NCBI GenBank assembly: GCA_947683625.1
Contig: CANTUR010000049.1
Coordinates: 5,558,501-5,622,500 of the forward strand
Direction: 5' to 3'
Source of the DNA: Mallotus nudiflorus
Lineage: Eukaryota > Streptophyta > Magnoliopsida > Malpighiales > Euphorbiaceae
DNA: 64,000 nucleotides
The position numbers and the translations under genes were made by a program. Within the stretch, counting starts at the first letter, position 1. Every line of letters starts with the position of its first letter. The notes beneath the pieces are model-generated. The model saw only the letters and a list, made by a program, of their open reading frames with translations. It was not told the origin of the DNA and did no database searches. Positions 12,617-23,385 of this stretch are shown here, piece after piece.

Positions 12617-13072
12617 ATTGTCTACATTTGACATTTAGTAATGAGGTCTGACTCCCCTCGGTTAATGTTTTTTCAGGAGAGTCTTCTTCATCAGACCTCA
12701 GCATTAGACCTATCCACCGGATTTCTTTCGCCCCAGCTTTATTATGTAAATTATCTACTTAAATATTTATTATTTTATCCTAGAAAACTGCAGTAGTTGT
12801 ATCTTTATTATTCGAAAGTGGTACTTTGTATTATGTATGTCGATTTTAAATTCAGAGAGCCATGTCTCTGAATGTTGTATTAAAATATTTTATTTTATGA
12901 TATGAGGAGATTATTCAGTACATATTTATTGAGATTTAAATTCTAATGTATTTTTAATTATTTTAATTTATTTATTGTTTGTTTTATCCTTTTGAAGCTT
13001 GCTATGGGTTCTAAATTTGAAAGAATTCCCGTTCCCTAGCGCCGGTCATTTTCCCTAGTTTAGGTCGTGATA
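9669..13072 (+). repeat. 5' LTR of the chromovirus
   Basis: Begins TGTAATAACCCTAG; the end reads GTCGTGATA, so the usual final CA is TA. 3404 bp, extremely AT-rich except for a GC-rich pocket at 10195-10470 in which both strands give short proline/arginine-rich ORFs with no family match. A TA array lies at 9925-9988 and another at 12575-12613. A ~50-bp unit containing GGAGCTCGG is tandemly duplicated at 12310-12410. Confidence 0.88.
9925..9988. repeat. (TA)n microsatellite in the 5' LTR
   Basis: About 31 uninterrupted TA units. The equivalent position in the 3' LTR (18299-18319) has far fewer units, so it expanded or shrank after insertion. Confidence 0.95.
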
Positions 13073-13076
13073 AAGT

Positions 13077-13094
13077 TGGTATTAGAGCAGAGTT
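13077..13094 (+). other. Primer binding site, initiator tRNA-Met type
   Basis: TGGTATTAGAGCAGAGTT matches the complement of the plant initiator tRNA-Met 3' end at about 14 of 18 positions, four bases after the LTR end. Standard for chromoviruses. Confidence 0.75.
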
Positions 13095-13271
13095 TTGTAT
13101 CAGGGCCTTAGCTGTTGAGTTGTGGCCCTAGTTTTCAGTGTTGTGTTTTTCTTTTGAAATTATTGTAGTTAATTAGGTTCGAGTATGTCTTGATATGTAT
13201 TCCTTGATTTAGTTTTCTACATTACCATTAGTTGTCTGTCTTGTCTGAATCCTTCTATTTGCCTTTTCAGA

Positions 13272-14415
13272 ATGAGGAGGTGAGTGCGTATCGCTCCATC
13301 GGTCATTGAGGCCAAGGATGATGAGTCCTTCTAGGACGAGGTTTTACCTCCTAAGCCGCCAGCTAGGCGTAGAGGTCGTGGTAGAGGTAGACCTCGAGGA
13401 GCGACAGGTCACTGTAGACAGAGAGAGCTACAGGATGAGGAACCTATAGAGCCTGAGTATGATAAAATTCCAGTACCTCCTATTGCACTGCCTATTCAAC
13501 CTGCCTATCAGCAGGGTATGTCTAACCTTGAGATAGCCCTATTTTATGCCAGAGTTGGCAGGATCGTCTTTGATGGGACTTCTGACCCTTTAGATTTTCT
13601 GCATGCAATCGAGACAAGGACTTATATTGCTCACACCAAGTACCAGCGGATTATGATAGTCGAACTGTCAATAGAGGGACCAGCTTTGGACTGGTTTATT
13701 CAGATGATTCAGCCATACATGATGACGATGACCTGGGCTCAGTTCAGAGAATGATTTATGAGGAGATTCTGCCTAGAGCCACTCCGTATGAGCTACAAAC
13801 TCTGACTTACTAGTATTACCTGAGGTGACAGATCTATTAAGGACTACACTAGAGAGTTCCTTCAACTTGGCAAATATACAGAGGACCTGATTGTGAGATC
13901 AGTACTTCACAATCACTACTTATGTCACTGGTTTTGGTTCTGCATTTACTAGTATGCCTACAGTGGGCCTTACTCTAGAGTCAGTGATAGAGTTGGCTAA
14001 GGAGATTGAGTTGAGGCTAGTCAACCAAGGAGCTATGCCTGATTATTACCAATTGGGTGTTCAGTCAGGTGGATTTCAGACTACTCCATACTCAAGTTTT
14101 CATATTGGTTCGAGTAGTCAGCAGAGGGGTCCAGCCCAACAAAGTCAGAGACAACAGCAGAGGGTACACAGGAGCAGTAGACATGGTTATGGAGGTCAGT
14201 GTAAACCGTTCAAACTTGGGTCAGGTGCTTCAAGCAGCAGTAGTGGTCGCAGTTCTGGGTCAGCTGCCAGTGTTTGTCAGGCGTGCAATAGAGTCCATCA
14301 GGGACCGTGTTACAAGACACCGCTGACGTGTTTTAGATGTGGGCAGATGAGACATTTTACTAGATCATGTCCCTATTCTGGGTATCAGCAGCCACAGATT
14401 CTACGATTCCCTTAA
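13272..14415 (+). pseudogene. Chromovirus Gag with CCHC zinc knuckle
   Basis: The start MRR at 13272 is followed by a stop at codon 4. The frame continues with an Arg/Gly-rich stretch (RRRGRGRGRPRG), then the capsid domain from 13518 (RVGRIVFDGTSDPLDFLHAIE ... EGPALDWF). Frameshifts occur near 13755-13930. The last open part (13954-14415) includes TLESVIELAKEIELRL, a Gln/Ser-rich linker and the zinc knuckle CFRCGQMRHFTRSC (C-X2-C-X4-H-X4-C). Gag would form the particle and bind element RNA. Several stops, not functional. Confidence 0.85.
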
Positions 14416-14628
14416 CAATCAATTGCTAGTGCAGCACCTGTTCCTTTTCAGTTGCCTTCAGCTCAGCACCAAAGTTGTACTCATATTTTTCCTCAACAAG
14501 GTTATGGTTGATGTACCAGAGGAGGTGCCAAAGGTGTTGGCCAGGTTTTTACTAGTCAACAGGGAGGTCGAGATCAGGCTAGAGTCTTCTATCTTACTTA
14601 ATAGGATGCTCAGGCATCTAATGCAATT

Positions 14629-14967
14629 GTGGCAGGTATTATTTCTGTCTGTTACCTGGATGCATGGGTTCTATTTGATTCGAGTGCCACGCATTCGTTC
14701 ATTTCTCCTATTTTTTCTTCCAAGTCTTGTTGGCAAGCTTCGAGGATGGCTTTTCCTTTGTCTGTCACCTCTCCTCTAAGTGACTCTTTGGACACCGACA
14801 TTATTCTTTCTGGTTGTCCAATTTTTGTTGAAGGTAGAGAATTATCCGCTGATTTGATTTTTTTGAATGTGATGGAATTCGATGTTATTCTGGGTATGGA
14901 TTGGTTATGTCAGCACTATGCCATGGTGGATTGTTGGAGTAAAGAGGTTACTTTCAGAATTCCTTGA
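14629..14967 (+). pseudogene. Chromovirus aspartic protease
   Basis: The 112-residue open stretch contains AWVLFDSSATHSFIS, in which the gypsy D-S-G-A-T-H-S-F active site has Ser in place of Gly, and the C-terminal motif MEFDVILGMDWL that closes the domain. Located between the Gag zinc knuckle and RT as in other chromoviruses. The active-site change suggests loss of activity. Confidence 0.85.
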
Positions 14968-16049
14968 GAAGAAGAGTTTAAGTTTATGGGTGATCAGAGT
15001 TTTGTACCTTAGAATCTCATCTCTACTATTACGGCTAGGAAGTTACTGAGGAAGGGTTGTCATGGTTATTTGGCATTAGTCAGGGATACTTCAGTGGAGA
15101 AGTTGTCACTCACGGATGTTCCTATTGCCTATGAGTTTCCTGATGTTTTTCCTAAGTAGTTGCCAGGTTTACCACCTCACAGAGAGATTGAGTTCTGTAT
15201 AGATGTGGTTCCAGGCACTATCCCTATTTCTATGCCACCCTACAGAATGACTCTTATGAAGTTGAAAGAGTTGAAGGAGCAGTTGCAAGAGTTGCTAGAT
15301 AAGGGTTTTATTAGACCCAATATTTCTCCTTGGGGTGCACCAATCCTATTTGTGAGGAAGAATGATGGTACCCTGAGATTGTACATTGACTACAAAGAGC
15401 TAAACAAGGTGATAGTGAAGAACAAGTATCCTCTCCTGATGATAGATGACTTGTTTGATCATCTACAGGGTGCACAATTCTTTTCCAAGATTGATATGAG
15501 GTCGAGTTATCATCAGTTGCGAATCAGTGAAGCCGATGTTCCTAAAACAACATTTCGCACTCAATATGGCCATTATGAGTTTCTGGTGATGTCTTTTGGC
15601 TTGACTAACGCACCAGCAGCTTTTATGGACCTGATGAATAGGGTATTCAGACCATTTGTGGATTAGTTTGTGATAGTCATCATTGATGATATACTGGTGT
15701 ATTCGAGGAGTATGGAAGAACATGTATATCACTTGAGGACTGTACTGCAGATACTGAGAGAACATCAACTTTATGCTAAATTGTCAAAGTGTGATTTTTG
15801 GATGGAGAGTGTTGCATTCTTGAACACGTGGTGTCAAAAGAGGGTATCCAGGTTGATCCACATAAGGTTGAGGTAGTGTTTGAGTGGCCTAAACCGACTT
15901 CAGTTATTGAGATTCAGAGTTTTCTAGGTTTAGCTGGGTACTATATGAGGTTTGTACATGATTTTTCCAGAATTGCAGCTCCTATGACACGCTTGACTCA
16001 GAAGAATGTGATATTTGAGTGGTTAGAAGCTTATGAGAACAGTTTCTAG
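14968..16049 (+). pseudogene. Chromovirus reverse transcriptase
   Basis: RT landmarks in order: IEFCIDVVPGTIPISMPPYR (15187), KGFIRPNISPWGAPILFVRK, FFSKIDMRSSYHQLRI (conserved Asp), MSFGLTNAPAAFMDLMN, then after a stop at 15666 the catalytic IIDDILVYS. A frameshift near 15830 moves the frame to the connection segment SKEGIQVDPHKVE ... IQSFLGLAGYYMRF. The enzyme would copy element RNA into cDNA. The catalytic Asp pair is intact, but at least one internal stop and one frameshift break the protein. Confidence 0.88.
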
Positions 16050-16480
16050 TTGAAGGAGAAGTTAACCACAACTCCAGTTTTGGCTTTACCTAATGGAGAA
16101 TACAAGTTCACAATGCATTGTAATGCCTCTAGGGTTGGCCTAGGTTATGTGTTGATGCAGAATGGTAGGGTAATAGCCTATGCTTCGAGGCAGTTGAAGA
16201 AGCATGAACAGAACTTTCCTACCCATGACCTAGAGATGGCTGCAGTGATCTTTGCTCTCAAGATCTGGAGACATTATATGTATGGGGTAACTTGTGAGAT
16301 TTTTACTGATCACAAGAGCTTTAAGTACATTTTCTAGCAGAGAAATCTAAATCTGAGGTAAAGGAGATGGTTGGAACTATTGAAAGATTATGACTGTGAG
16401 ATTTTATATCACCCAGGCAAGGCTAATATGGTAGCAGATGCCTTGAGTAGGAAGTCTTCAGGCAGTCTTGCTCACATTAG
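16050..16480 (+). pseudogene. Chromovirus RNase H
   Basis: Follows RT after a stop at 16049. Reads FTMHCNASRVGLGYVLMQ, where the first catalytic position (normally Asp before Ala-Ser) is Asn, then YASRQLKKHEQNFPTHDLEM with conserved Glu, FTDHKSFKYIF, and LYHPGKANMVADALSRK. It would degrade RNA in the RNA:DNA hybrid. Two stops lie near 16335-16360. Confidence 0.85.
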
Positions 16481-16599
16481 TGTGGAGAGGAGACCATTGA
16501 TCCAAGAGTTGCATCAGTTAATGGATCAAGGTCTGATGATGAAGGTAAGCAGATCAGGTGGATTGCTAGCTCAGTTTAAGGTGTGATCTGTACTGAGAG

Positions 16600-17610
16600 A
16601 TAGGATTAAGGCAGCTCAGAGTCGAGATCCTATTCTGGAAGAGCTTCCAGATAATGTTTGAGCAGGGAAGTTCACTGATTTCACACTTGATGATGACGGT
16701 GTTTTGTGGATCAGTGGTAGATTGTGTTCTTGATATGGATAATTTTAGAGCAGAGATCCTTGAGGAAGCATATTCTACAGCTTACAGCGTACATCTAGGT
16801 GTTACTAAGATGTACCACAGTATCAGAGACTTGTACTGGTGGGATAGACGGAAGAAGGATGTCGCTGATTATGTTGCTAAATGTCTGACGTGTCAGCAAG
16901 TGAAAGCTGAGCATCACAAGCCTTATGGGAAGCTTCAGCCTCTTCTTATTCCTAAGTGGAAGTAGGAAAGGATTGCTATGGATTTTGTGGTTCGTTTACT
17001 CGTTCCAAGGATGGATACGATTCCATCTGGATGATTATGGACAAGTTGACCAAGTCTGCATATTTCTTGCTTATGAAAGCCACTTATTCTGTAGCTAGAT
17101 TGGTGAAGATGTATATAAAGCATATTATGTGCCTTTATGGAGTACCTGTGTCTATTGTGTCAGACAGACGTTCAGTGTTTACCTCTCATTTTTGGCAGAA
17201 GTTGCAGGAAGCGATAGGCACCAGGTTGGATTTCAGTACTGATTTTCATCCTCAAACAAATGGTCATTCTGAGAGGATGATCCAAACACTAGAAGATATG
17301 TTGAGGATGTGTGTTTTGGATTTGGGAGGTAGCTAGGATGATCATTTGCCACTCGTATAGTTTGCATATAATAACAGCTACCATAGCAGTATTGGAATGA
17401 CACCATACAAGGCTTTGTACGGAAGGAAGTGTAGATCCTCTTTGAGTTAGGATGAGATTGGAGAGAGAGCTTTGACTGGACTTGAGATGGTTCAGGATGC
17501 TGTAGAGAAAGTTGTTGTGATTAAGAGCATATTAAAGGCTGCAGTTAACAGACAGAAGAGCTATGCGGATCCAAGGCGTAGAGATGTGGATTTCTAGGTA
17601 GAAGACTATA
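16600..17610 (+). pseudogene. Chromovirus integrase
   Basis: The N-terminal zinc finger is visible as HLGVTKMYHSIRDLYWW with CLTCQQ (16790-16900). The catalytic core begins at MDFV (16978, first Asp), then IVSDRRSVFTSHFW (second Asp, about 17155) and GHSERMIQTLEDML (Glu, about 17270), giving D,D-35-E spacing. A frameshift lies near 17000 and stops near 17335, 17360 and 17450. The C-terminal part (TPYKALYGRKCRS) continues to the chromodomain-bearing end. Confidence 0.85.
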
Positions 17611-17621
17611 TTTTTCTGAAG

Positions 17622-17985
17622 GTGTCTTCGATGAAGGGTATGATGAGATTTAGCAGGAAGGGTAAGCTAGCACCAAGATATATAGGACCATTCAAGATTC
17701 TAGAGAGAGTTAGCACTGTTGCATATCGATTGGCTTTGCCTTCGAGTATGTCTCAAGTGCATCTGGTGTTTCATATCTCGATGCTAAGGAAGTATATTTC
17801 AGACCCTTCACACATGTTGCAGCCTGACAGTGTTGAAGTGAATGAAGACCTGACTTTCATGGAAGAACCTATTGCGATCATAGACTATGGTCAAGGTGTT
17901 GTGGCATAACAACAACGTAGAAGAGCATACCTGGGAGACTGAAGCTGAGATGCGAGCTTCTTACCCGTATCTCTTTCCTCCTTGA
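17622..17985 (+). pseudogene. Integrase C-terminal region plus chromodomain
   Basis: 17622-17909 encodes LAPRYIGPFKILERV ... VFHISMLRKYISDPSHML, the GPY/F-type integrase tail. The chromodomain core then appears in a different frame (NNNVEEHTWETEAEMRASYPYLF, split here by the frameshift at about 17905), ending at TGA 17983-17985. Chromodomains of this class are thought to steer integration to heterochromatin. The break between frames means the chromodomain would not be translated. Confidence 0.8.
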
Positions 17986-18030
17986 TTCTTGTTTATTATT
18001 TTCTTAGAATTCGAGGACAAATTCTTATAA

Positions 18031-18041
18031 GGAGGGAAGAC
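18031..18041 (+). other. Polypurine tract of the chromovirus
   Basis: GGAGGGAAGAC immediately before the 3' LTR TG at 18042; the expected plus-strand primer. Confidence 0.75.
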
Positions 18042-18391
18042 TGTAATAACCCTAGTTTTTAATTTATTTTAATATTTATCAAGATATGCAGTGTTAATAA
18101 AAATTAAAACTATATTTTATTATTTTATGAATAGTTATTATTATTTTACGTTTAATTATAAATTTTCTACATAAATGTGTATATCAAAGTTTATTATTTT
18201 CGATAATATTATTTTAATAATGTTAAATTTAGTGCATTATTATTTTAATATTATTATTGTAATAAATTACATTATTGTATTGTATTTTATGTGTTACTAT
18301 ATATATATATATATATATTAGGGTTTATCATTAATATTATATATGTAAATCAATTATTATTGTGTGTAATATATACTTATATGTGTGTGTG

Positions 18392-18423
<32 letters not shown>

Positions 18424-20886
18424 GTGTGTGAATTTAGTGTAATATTATAATATAAAGTTTATTAAATTATAATATATAGCATTATGAATATATTATATAC
18501 ATACAAAAATAAAACACAGGACCTTTTTCCCTATCGTCATCCCATACCCCTACCCTCACTGCGCCTCTTGGAGCAACACGCCGGACCACCCCACGCCGCC
18601 ACCAGCCATCGCCAACCTCCTCCCCCTTCTTCCCTCTCCCTCCCCGACATGGTCTGACCATCAGAAGCCCGCGGATCGCGGAAATCGCAACGACATCGTG
18701 TGAAGCTTTTTGGCCATCGATCACTTTTTCAGCCACCATTCTTCATGTTTCCAGTGCCGTTCGACTCCTAGAGCTCCGGTGAACTTGATTCCAACCTTGG
18801 TTTGAGCTCTAACTCCGCCATGTTCGTTGTATCTTGATTTCTTTATTTCAACCATTTTTTGTTTTTGATTTTTTTTTTGAGAATTTTTGGTTGATTCATG
18901 GTAAATGCCTTCACAAAAGTTGTTCCCCCTAGCTTAAACTACATCCCTGAATTTTTGTGTGATTTTTGGGAATTATTTTGATTTTTGTGAATTTTTGAAT
19001 ATTTTATTATTATTTTATTAATTTTCATAAATTAATTATATAAATTATGAAATTGTGATTTTTGGTGTTATTGGTAATTATTATTAATTTCAGAGTTGAG
19101 TTTATAATTTTCGTGAATTTTGTGTAATTTTTATAATTTTTTTTATGTCAATTTTAAAAATATAGGTTAAATATATATTTTGTTAGAAATAGTTGGTTAA
19201 TTATATGTATTTGTTGATATTAATGAGAAATATGTTGAGAAAATAATTTTTTTGCATTTATATAATTTTTATTGAATTTTTTAGTATTATTAGTATTTTA
19301 TGTGTATTTTTAAATATTAGGGTTAATTTGGTAATTTTAGTTAAATATTATGTTTAATTGGTTTTAATATTATTTTAGGTATAAAAATGATTTTTACAAA
19401 TTATTTACTAATTTTAACTAATTAATACTAATTTTTAAAAATTATTTTCAACTATTATATTATATACTATTTTTGTAATAAAATGGATTTTTAGTAATTT
19501 TTAATTTGTATTTAGACTAATTAGGCGATTTGGATTAGTAAAGTGACTTTTTATTAAATTATATTGAGTTATCAAGAAAAAATGGATTTTTAATAATATT
19601 ATATTATTATTTATGGTTTTTAAGTAATTATTGGGAAAATAATTATTTTTGGTGTTTTAATGTTAAATATGCTATATTTTAATATTTGGAGGGCATCTAT
19701 GGTATTTATTAATTTTTAACATTTTATTGTATTATTAAATTTGTGGTGAATTGTGGACTTCGGTTGGGGAATTTTTATAGTTCGGGATCCCAACCGAGGG
19801 TTATTTGAATTTTGGAATTATAAGTGTATTTTTCTTGCAAGACCAGCTATACTTTTTAGTAGAGAGATGTCTATTTTACAGAGGAGGTTCTGTCGAATTT
19901 TTGATAGAATTCTCGTAAAACGTGACATCAGGTCTAATTCCTATTATGCGTCTGTTTGTGTTTAGAAATTCTAGATTGAGTCTCTATAAGCCTAAGTTAG
20001 AGTTATTCTAATTTGTGATCATTTTTATTATTTAGTTGTGTTGAGACTGAGGCCTAGCGGACCAGGCCCGTCAAACCAGTCTCGTGGAGCGCATCTATGT
20101 GAGTTATTATTATATATATACATTGATTTAGGTTGCATTTTTTAGAATTATATGGTTTATATGTAAAATTTTGCATAATTGTTTATATAAATGCTCAAGT
20201 ATATCTTAGGTATATTTTTAGTATATTCTTGGTATATTTTAAAATAAATGCATGTTTTCCTTTTGATTTATATTCAAATTATTTTTAAGTATATTATTGG
20301 ATTATTTTGAGTATATCTCATTATTTAATTGAATTTATTTTACATATTTATACTTGAAATATACTTAGTTTATTTTAGGTATATTTCCGGTATATATATG
20401 GTTTATTTGACTATTATGCACAACTTTATACATTATTTGTTACTTGAATGTATGTTTTAATATAAATGAAGGATATCGATAGAACGTGCTTCCTAGTGGG
20501 CAGCACTAGGACCGAGTACGTACCGATGCGATAGATTATAGGTTGAATTACTAACTTATTTATGGAAATTATGACTTAATTGATGTGAGATGTGATTGAT
20601 GGTGTGATTGCTAGAGCTCGGTTGACCAAGTGTCTCGGGGCCAATCACACTGACAGTCAGACTGTTGGAGCTCGGTCGACTTAGTGTCTCGGGGCCAGTC
20701 TACTGTCCAGTTGGATTAAGTGAATTTACTTGGAATTAAGTGAGCCAGTATGGCTAAAATGATTTCTAATGCTAATTGAGGTTGCGATCACTTAGGGTTC
20801 TATTTGATCCTTCATAAACTGATGTTTTTTAGTATTAAATATAAAGTGATTTTTAGCATCTGTGTGTACTTGCCTGTATATATACT

Positions 20887-20925
<39 letters not shown>

Positions 20926-21412
20926 TTTCTACATTTGACATTTAGTAATAGGTGTATAAATATTATAATAGTTCACTCAGTGAGGTCTGACTCCCCTCAG
21001 TTGATCTTTTTTTCAGGAGAGTCTTCTTCATCAGACCTTAGCAGTAGACCTATCCGCCAGATTTCTTCCGCCCCGACTTTATTATGTAAATTATCTACTT
21101 AAATATTTATTATTGTATTCTAGAAAACTGTAGTAGTTGTATCTTTATTAGTTGGAAGTGGAACTCTGTATTATGTATGTCGATTTTAAATTTAGAGAGG
21201 CATGTCTCTGAATGTTGTATTAAAATATTTTATTTTATGATATGAGGAGATTATTCAATACATATTTATTGAGATTTAAATTCTGATTTATTTTTAATTA
21301 TTTTAATTAATTTATTGTTTGTTTTATCCTTTTGAGGCTTGCTATGGGTTCCAGATTCAAAAGAATTCTCGTTCCCTAGCATCGGTCATGGCCCTTGATT
21401 TGGGTCATGATA
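18042..21412 (+). repeat. 3' LTR of the chromovirus
   Basis: 3371 bp, colinear with the 5' LTR over its whole length, differing by scattered substitutions, small indels and microsatellite length. The same GC-rich pocket recurs at 18520-18790 and the same GGAGCTCGG duplication at 20610-20710. Ends GTCATGATA. Confidence 0.88.
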
Positions 21413-21633
21413 GAGTGAAAAGTGGAAAGAACCTGAAGAGATTTATTTATTGACTTGAAGCTCACACAAGAGGAGGGACAATGAGGGGCAGTTTGTCATC
21501 AAAGTCCAAGTCCCAGCTTGTGGCCAACATGTTCTGCCATAATTTTACAATTAGTCATGGCACTATTATGAGGTCTTTTCTTTTTTTTTTCCTTTAAAAA
21601 AAAGTTTGAAAATAAAAAATATTGGAAGAAATC

Positions 21634-22130
21634 CGATGTAGCGGAAGTTTTAAAGAAATAAGAATAAAAATAAAATAACAAATGAGATAAATATGTAGTC
21701 CATTGATTTGCGCACAAATACCAGAAAACAACAAAGGATATATATTGAAGTCTATTGATTCGTGCATGAATGCCAGAAATCAATCTTTTACAACTTGTTG
21801 ATTTGCACATAAATACTAGGAGTGCATGAATACCAGAAATCAATCTTTTACAACTTGTTGATTTGTACACAAATACCAGGATATAGGCATCAAATTCGTT
21901 GATTCACACAAAGAAATGCCAAAATTTGGGAAAATATAAATCTGATTATTAATTCAACAAGAACTCTCTCACATAGCCCTAAAACTTACATATTTATAGA
22001 GTGACACAAACCTACCAACCCTAACCCTAATTTTAATTAGAAAATAACATAAAGACAATTCTAATTAAGTTAGGAAATCAAATCTCTAACAATATAGGAA
22101 AGTCAAATTCTAAGAATAAAAAAAATAATA

Positions 22131-22198
<68 letters not shown>

Positions 22199-22262
22199 TA
22201 ATAAATTATATATGTTGTCCTTTGTTCTACAAACTCATTCAAAGGCTTGTTGTTCTGCATCA
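21634..22262 (-). repeat. 3' LTR of the miniature element
   Basis: 629 bp. Longer than its partner because of a 60-bp tandem duplication (units beginning at 21762 and 21822) and an AAT microsatellite (22131-22195). First bases on the minus strand TGATGCAG, last CTACATCG. Confidence 0.88.
22131..22195. repeat. (AAT)n microsatellite inside the miniature-element LTR
   Basis: About 21 near-perfect AAT units. The corresponding place in the other LTR (23003-23060) has mixed AAC/AAT units. Confidence 0.95.
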
Positions 22263-22376
22263 TTCCCTCTAGGGTAGAGAAAATTCATCCTCAAATTTTG
22301 CCTAAATATTGAGAAACAAATTTGCTATAGAACATCATAAATTTATCTTCAACTTGTAATTCTTTCAAAATAGAAA

Positions 22377-22553
22377 TTAAAAGATTATAAGAATATAAGA
22401 ATAAAGAAATTTATCAATGCCAATAAAATCAATATATTCAACATCGTCCTCATCCTCCTTATCAAATTCTAGCTCATCTCTAATAAATACATCTTCATCA
22501 TCACCGTCATCAGTATCATAGAATAAGCACTCTTCATAATACTCTATCAGCAT
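22377..22553 (-). CDS. 58-codon acidic ORF in the miniature LTR element
   Basis: ATG at 22553 lies 15 bp past the primer site; TAA at 22377-22379. The peptide starts MLIEYYEECLFYDTDDGDDE and is strongly acidic over residues 4-45, with a hydrophobic C-terminal end (residues 50-58). It fills about half of the internal domain and is the only reading frame there. I do not recognise it; it might be a relic of a gag N-terminus or chance. No expression evidence can be read from the sequence. Confidence 0.35.
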   Translation of the reverse strand: MLIEYYEECLFYDTDDGDDEDVFIRDELEFDKEDEDDVEYIDFIGIDKFLYSYILIIF

Positions 22554-22567
22554 GATTAATAAGGATC

Positions 22568-22585
22568 AGTTCGACTCTGATACCA
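22568..22585 (-). other. Primer binding site, initiator tRNA-Met type
   Basis: The minus strand reads TGGTATCAGAGTCGAACT, two bases after the LTR end. The first 11 bases match the initiator tRNA-Met complement exactly. Confidence 0.85.
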
Positions 22586-22587
22586 AC

Positions 22588-23125
22588 TGATGTAGCGGAA
22601 GCTTTAAAGAAATAAGAATAAAAATAAAATAAAAGAACAAATGGGATAAATATTGTAGTCCGTTGATTTGCGCAGAAATACTAGAAAAAAACAAAGGATA
22701 AATATTGAAGTCTGTTGATTCGTGCAATAATGTCAGAAATCAATCTTCTACAACCTGTTGATTTATGCACAAATATCAGGATATAGACATCAATATTTGT
22801 TGATTCACACAAAGAAAAATCAAAAATTGGAAAAATAGAAATTTGATTATTAATTCAACAAAAACTCTCTCACATATCCCTAAGGCTTACATATTTATAG
22901 GGTGGCACAAACCTACCAACCCTAACCCTAATTTTAATTAGGAAATAAAATAAAGACAATTCTAATTAAGGTAGGAAAGTCAAATTTTAAGAATAAAAAT
23001 CAAATAATAATAACAACAACAACAACAACAATAATAACAATAATAATAATAATAATAATAGTAATAAATTATATAGGTTGTCCCTTGTTCTACAAACTCA
23101 TTTAAAGGCTTGTTACTCTACATCA
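22588..23125 (-). repeat. 5' LTR of the miniature element
   Basis: 538 bp, minus strand from TGATGTAGAG (23125) to CTACATCA (22588). Colinear with 21634-22262 apart from that copy's internal duplication and microsatellite. Confidence 0.88.
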
Positions 23126-23130
23126 AAATC

Positions 23131-23343
23131 TCAAAAGGTGCTCTAGTTGGCCAGATTAGTTTCTGCAGGATCCATGGTTATTCATTTTTGTTATAAGCTA
23201 ATCAATAGCTCGCATCAGGTTATAATTTATTACTTTTTTATATTTTTTGATAATTATTTTAGTATTTTAAAATAGTAATAAACCAATTATATCACACACA
23301 CTAATAAAAATATAATAAAAAAATGAAACAAAACATTTAAGTT

Positions 23344-23385
<42 letters not shown>

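Larger units (their letters stand above)
9669..21412 (+). mobile_element. Full-length Ty3/gypsy chromovirus (Tekay/Del-like), decayed
   Basis: Two direct LTRs (9669-13072, 18042-21412) flank gag, protease, RT, RNase H, integrase and chromodomain in the usual gypsy order. The primer site is of initiator tRNA-Met type and a purine tract lies just before the 3' LTR. Flanks show a near-match target duplication, GAGTA (9664-9668) and GAGTG (21413-21417). LTRs of 3.4 kb plus a C-terminal chromodomain fit the Tekay/Del clade. All coding parts carry stops or frameshifts, so this copy is not autonomous. Confidence 0.88.
21634..23125 (-). mobile_element. Miniature (TRIM-like) LTR retrotransposon
   Basis: Two direct LTRs (22588-23125 as 5' LTR and 21634-22262 as 3' LTR on the minus strand) surround only about 325 bp of internal DNA. 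The ends read TGATGTAG...CTACATCA, and the flanking 5-bp duplication AAATC is exact (21629-21633 and 23126-23130). A perfect-core initiator tRNA-Met primer site follows the 5' LTR. No gag or pol is present. At 1.5 kb total it fits the non-autonomous TRIM/SMART class, though its LTRs are longer than usual for TRIMs. Confidence 0.9.

Noticed and set aside
13077..13094. tRNA gene near the LTR end
   Set aside because: Only the 3'-end complement is present, which is a primer binding site; no cloverleaf follows. The same holds at 3548, 22568 and 26950.
22078..22263. Poly-tyrosine ORF
   Set aside because: Translation of the AAT microsatellite in the miniature-element LTR.
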